A stretch of DNA of 64,000 nt, taken from Roseibium marinum. GTDB lineage: Bacteria > Pseudomonadota > Alphaproteobacteria > Rhizobiales > Stappiaceae. The DNA lies in assembly GCF_002906165.1 (NCBI RefSeq), contig NZ_PPCN01000007.1, forward strand, positions 124,001 through 188,000, given 5' to 3'. Under the pieces are notes generated by a model. It was not told where the DNA came from. It saw only the letters and a list, made by a program, of their open reading frames with translations, and ran no database searches. Shown here piece by piece: positions 61,419 through 64,000 of this stretch; position 1 is the first letter of the stretch; every line of letters begins with the position of its first letter. A program made the translations under genes and the position numbers.

Positions 61419-61915
61419 TGAATCACCACCGACTCCAGAATGACTTCATGGATCTGTCCCTTCGACCGGGTCTTCGCGCGTTCCGTGAGATCTTCCTTGA
61501 GGTGCTGGAGACCGGCGCCGCCTTCAAGGTGGCCCAATGTCAATGTCCGCAAATAACCGAGGAAATCGTCTTCCACCTTTTTCCGCAAAAGCCCCACTTC
61601 CCCTTCCGTCTCCTCTTCGAGCAGGATGGAGGCGTGAACCCTTATCCAGGAATCTTTAGGGGAAGCCAGATTGGTCACCAGCGGATCGAGTTTCTGCAGC
61701 CGTGTCGAGACTGAGAAAGGCAGCGTTTCCGAATAGGACTGTTGCTGGCGCTGGCGCCCCTGCACCTCCTGCTCGGTATAGTCCACGAGATATTTCGCGA
61801 ATACGGCGCCGCCGCCACCGCCAACCAGGGTAAGCAGAAGCAGCGCGGCCAGAAAGCTGGACTTTCCGGACTGCTCACCAGCACCGCCGAACGGAGCTTG
61901 AATCAATTTGGGCAT
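61415..61915 (-). CDS. fliL: Flagellar basal-body-associated protein FliL
   Basis: A 166-residue protein with one TM helix (about 18-40, KSSFLAALLLLTLVGGGGGAVFAKYLV) and a periplasmic SPFH/stomatin-like domain (TLPFSVSTRLQKLDPLVTNLASPKDSWIRVHASILLEEE) ending in LTERAKTRSKGQIHEVILESVVIQ. Order and neighbours (flgH-fliL-fliP) are typical for rhizobia. It surrounds and supports the stator at higher load. It overlaps fliP by 4 bp. Confidence 0.93.
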   Translation of the reverse strand: MPKLIQAPFGGAGEQSGKSSFLAALLLLTLVGGGGGAVFAKYLVDYTEQEVQGRQRQQQSYSETLPFSVSTRLQKLDPLVTNLASPKDSWIRVHASILLEEETEGEVGLLRKKVEDDFLGYLRTLTLGHLEGGAGLQHLKEDLTERAKTRSKGQIHEVILESVVIQ

Positions 61916-61946
61916 ATGGGTTTTCCCGTTGTTGCCAATGCTCGGA

Positions 61947-62654
61947 TCAGAACGGTGTCACGATGTCGTAAAGCTGCTGTCCCCATCCGGGTTGCTGCAC
62001 TTCGGTGATCCGGCCACGCCCGCCATAAGAGACGCGGGCTTCCGCGATTTTGTCATAGGGAATGGTGTTGTTGCTCTGAATGTCCCGCGGCCGGACGATC
62101 CCGGCGATCTGCAGAATGCGCATTTCATAGTTCACGCGGACTTCCTGGGATCCGGCAATGAGAAGGTTGCCGTTCGGCAGACGGTCCGTCACGACGGCGG
62201 CGACCGAAAGCTTGATTTCCTCGGACCGGTCGATTGATCCGGAACCTGACGAACCCGACCCGGAATCCAGATCGAGATCGGCCGAACCATCGGTGTCGGT
62301 ACTGTCGAAGCTTGTCCCGAACGACCCGCCTATGCCGATATCGGAGGATCGGCGCCGGTCCGAACTGTTATCGAGATTGGCCTTGTCGTTGATATGGATG
62401 GTGACGGTCAGAACGTCACCGATCTTCTTGGCCCTGGGATCGGCGAAGAAATTGTCGCGGCCGCTCATCCACAGTGAATTGTAGTCCTTGACGCCGCCCG
62501 GCGCGAATGTGCTGAGCGGATAGACCGCGGTTTCCTGTGCGGCCAGACCGTATCCGACAGGCGACATCGCAGGCGCTCTGCCGATGTCGTCCAATTGCCC
62601 AGCGCAACCGGTCAGCATCATTGCCGCAAAGGGGTAAACAAGGGTTCGCATCAA
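61947..62654 (-). CDS. flgH: Flagellar L-ring protein FlgH
   Basis: A 235-residue outer-membrane lipoprotein with signal peptide and lipobox MLTGCAG. FlgH motifs are SLWMSGRDNFFADPRAKKIGDVLTVTIHINDKANLDN, LPNGNLLIAGSQEVRVNYEMRILQIAGIVRPRDIQSNNTIPYDKIAEARVSYGGRG. The central region is Asp/Ser/Gly-rich. It forms the L-ring bushing. It overlaps motE by 4 bp (ATGA). Confidence 0.96.
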   Translation of the reverse strand: MMRTLVYPFAAMMLTGCAGQLDDIGRAPAMSPVGYGLAAQETAVYPLSTFAPGGVKDYNSLWMSGRDNFFADPRAKKIGDVLTVTIHINDKANLDNSSDRRRSSDIGIGGSFGTSFDSTDTDGSADLDLDSGSGSSGSGSIDRSEEIKLSVAAVVTDRLPNGNLLIAGSQEVRVNYEMRILQIAGIVRPRDIQSNNTIPYDKIAEARVSYGGRGRITEVQQPGWGQQLYDIVTPF

Positions 62655-63187
62655 AAACTCCGCTGTATGTCCGGGTTGGCGATACCCATCATGGACTGGG
62701 TCAGTTGCGCCGCTCTCGCGGGATCCATTTCATCGAGAATGCTGCTGGCAACGCGGGCCTTGAGCTTCAGAAGAACCCCGACGGCGGCTTCTTCGTCCGT
62801 TGTCGCCAGTTGCGCGGCGGCGGCTTCCGGGCGCATCCGGCCGATGATCGACACCACCTGGTCCTCGACCTCACTGAGCAGCTCTTCGCGGCGTTCCACC
62901 CACGTCTCGAAATCCTGTTCCTTGCGTTGCAGCTCGGCAATCCGATCCCGCAAGCTGGCCTCAAGACTGATCATCTTCCACGTCTGCCACTTGACGCGCG
63001 CATCCGAAGCCGCCTCGGCTATGTTCTTGCAATAGAGCTCGCTGTCCGGCGGCGGAACGAGGACTTCCACGAGATCGGGTTTTTCCTTGGGCGCCTGCGC
63101 AATGGCGGGACTTCCCGTGAATGCGATTGAAAATACCGCGATTGCCAAGAGGCCCTGCTTCAGGCCGTTGTCCAAAGTGAAAGGCAT
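62651..63187 (-). CDS. motE: MotE-type periplasmic chaperone of the motor
   Basis: The product is 178 residues from the ATG at 63187, giving a clean signal peptide (MPFTLDNGLKQGLLAIAVFSIAFTGSPAIAQA); a 14-codon longer frame would spoil it. The mature part is a coiled coil (MISLEASLRDRIAELQRKEQDFETWVERREELL) followed by an MgtE-N-like segment (IIGRMRPEAAAAQLATTDEEAAVGVLLKLKARVASSILDEMDPARAAQLTQ). MotE in Sinorhizobium stabilises MotC in the periplasm, and motC is 7 kb away in this cluster. Position between flgI and flgH is the rhizobial norm. Confidence 0.88.
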   Translation of the reverse strand: MPFTLDNGLKQGLLAIAVFSIAFTGSPAIAQAPKEKPDLVEVLVPPPDSELYCKNIAEAASDARVKWQTWKMISLEASLRDRIAELQRKEQDFETWVERREELLSEVEDQVVSIIGRMRPEAAAAQLATTDEEAAVGVLLKLKARVASSILDEMDPARAAQLTQSMMGIANPDIQRSF

Positions 63188-63266
63188 AGGATGCGCCGTC
63201 CTTTGTGCTGAACCGGTTTGATTGCACACTCACAGATCGAGCTTGCGCGGGGCTGGCGGCACCGAC

Positions 63267-63294
63267 AAAAAACGCCGCTCTGGCGGCGGCGTTT
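63267..63294 (-). terminator. Terminator-like hairpin between flgI and motE
   Basis: AAACGCCGC (63270-63278) and GCGGCGTTT (63286-63294) form a 9-bp stem. On the minus strand TTTTTTGTC follows at once. It lies about 30 bp past the flgI stop and 80 bp before the motE ATG. Confidence 0.75.
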
Positions 63295-63325
63295 CTGCTG
63301 GTCGCTGTGGCGGATCTGACAGGCG

Positions 63326-64000
63326 TTACTGGATAACCAGTTCCGCTTGCAGCGCTCCGGCGGTCTTGATGGCCTGGAGGATCGCGATGATGCCCGTCGG
63401 ACGAAGGCCTATGCGGTTGAGGCCGCGCACCAGCGTGGGAAGATCCGTTCCCCCGACCATCGCGAGCTGGCCACCGCTTTCCTGGGCGTCAACGTAAGTC
63501 CGCGGCACAACGACGGTCTGTCCATTCGAAAACGGCGTTGGCTGAGATACTTCAGGCGCTTCGGAAATCCGGACAGTCAGGTTGCCGTGGGTGATTGCGA
63601 CGGTCGAGATCTGAACTTCCTTGCCGATGACCACCGTCCCTGTCCGCTCGTCGATCACCACCTTTGCCGTTTGATCGGGACGGACCCGGATGGACTCGAT
63701 CTCCGAAATGAAGCGGGTAATGCTCATGTTTTTCGGCGGGGTCAGATCCACCGTGCGGTAATCGCGTTCCTTGGCCACACGGATGCCGTAACGCTCCTTG
63801 GTGAATTGGTTTATGGCATCGGCAATCCGGACCGCGGTCTTGAAGTCCGGATTGGTCAATTCAAGGGCCAGGTTTGGAATTTGCGAAAATCTCGCTTGCA
63901 AATCGCGTTCGATCAGGCCGCCATTCGAAATGCGGCCGACTGTCGGAAAACCCTGCGTCAGGCTTTCCGCCTGCCCGAGTTCGGCGAAGCCGGAAACCGT
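63326..64000 (-). CDS. flgI: Flagellar P-ring protein FlgI, C-terminal part
   Basis: About 225 C-terminal residues are present and the frame is open to the right edge. Family motifs: AESLTQGFPTVGRISNGGLIERDL, LTNPDFKTAVRIADAINQF, KVVIDERTGTVVIGKEVQISTVAITHGNLTVRI and the end GGTDLPTLVRGLNRIGLRPTGIIAILQAIKTAGALQAELVIQ. It forms the periplasmic P-ring. The 5' end, signal peptide and promoter are outside the window. A terminator-like hairpin separates it from motE. Confidence 0.97.
   Translation of the reverse strand, partial: TVSGFAELGQAESLTQGFPTVGRISNGGLIERDLQARFSQIPNLALELTNPDFKTAVRIADAINQFTKERYGIRVAKERDYRTVDLTPPKNMSITRFISEIESIRVRPDQTAKVVIDERTGTVVIGKEVQISTVAITHGNLTVRISEAPEVSQPTPFSNGQTVVVPRTYVDAQESGGQLAMVGGTDLPTLVRGLNRIGLRPTGIIAILQAIKTAGALQAELVIQ

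Overview
The window is one 64 kb, GC-rich, densely packed stretch of an alphaproteobacterial chromosome. Gene order and families point to the Hyphomicrobiales (Rhizobiales) in the broad sense, perhaps a marine Roseibium/Stappia-type organism, although the genus is only a guess. The evidence is the tpiA/ppiD-trpD-trpC-moaC-moeA block and a flagellar cluster with the rhizobial-type genes ftcR, flaF, flbT, motC, motE, a DUF1217 gene and a DUF6468 gene. I see no prophage, transposase, CRISPR array or rRNA operon.

Left third (1-26 kb), housekeeping and metabolism: the 5' part of glmS and glmU (UDP-GlcNAc synthesis), a SPOR-like membrane protein behind a CtrA-like box, a CcdA-type thiol transporter, an orphan TAXI solute-binding protein, a small unknown gene with its own terminator, tRNA-Lys(UUU), a two-gene RND efflux pump, a VOC protein, pyrG, secG and tpiA. 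A plus-strand operon follows (ppiD-like, trpD, trpC, moaC, moeA). It faces a minus-strand molybdenum hydroxylase locus in the order coxG-like, small (2Fe-2S), large (molybdopterin) and medium (FAD) subunit, so molybdenum cofactor synthesis lies beside a molybdoenzyme that needs it. Two copies of a 112 bp palindromic intergenic element lie at 4625-4736 and 11453-11564.

Middle (26-31.5 kb), signalling: a histidine kinase and a REC-DUF3369-degenerate GGDEF-EAL response regulator are one base apart and probably form a phosphorelay that lowers c-di-GMP. A 33 bp perfect dyad sits just upstream of the kinase. Next comes ftcR, an OmpR-type flagellar master regulator whose receiver domain appears to lack the phosphoacceptor Asp.

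Right half (31.7-64 kb), flagellum: fliI, flgF, motA, fliM, fliN, fliG, flhB, fliR, flhA, fliQ, flgD, flbT, flaF, flgL, flgK, flgE, fliK, motC, motB, a fliH-like gene, fliF, flagellin, fliP, fliL, flgH, motE and the 3' part of flgI, plus several small unassigned genes. Hairpin-plus-T-tract terminators at 41.8, 46.75, 59.4, 60.6 and 63.3 kb divide the minus-strand genes into units. These roughly match export gate and accessory genes (flhA-fliR and others), hook and filament (flgE to fliQ), switch base, stator and hook length (fliF to the transglycosylase), flagellin alone, and L-ring, stator chaperone and gate (motE to fliP). The plus-strand motA-fliM-DUF6468-fliN-fliG-flhB run is the one divergent flagellar operon. 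flgA, flgB, flgC, flgG and fliE are not in the window and probably lie beyond its right edge.
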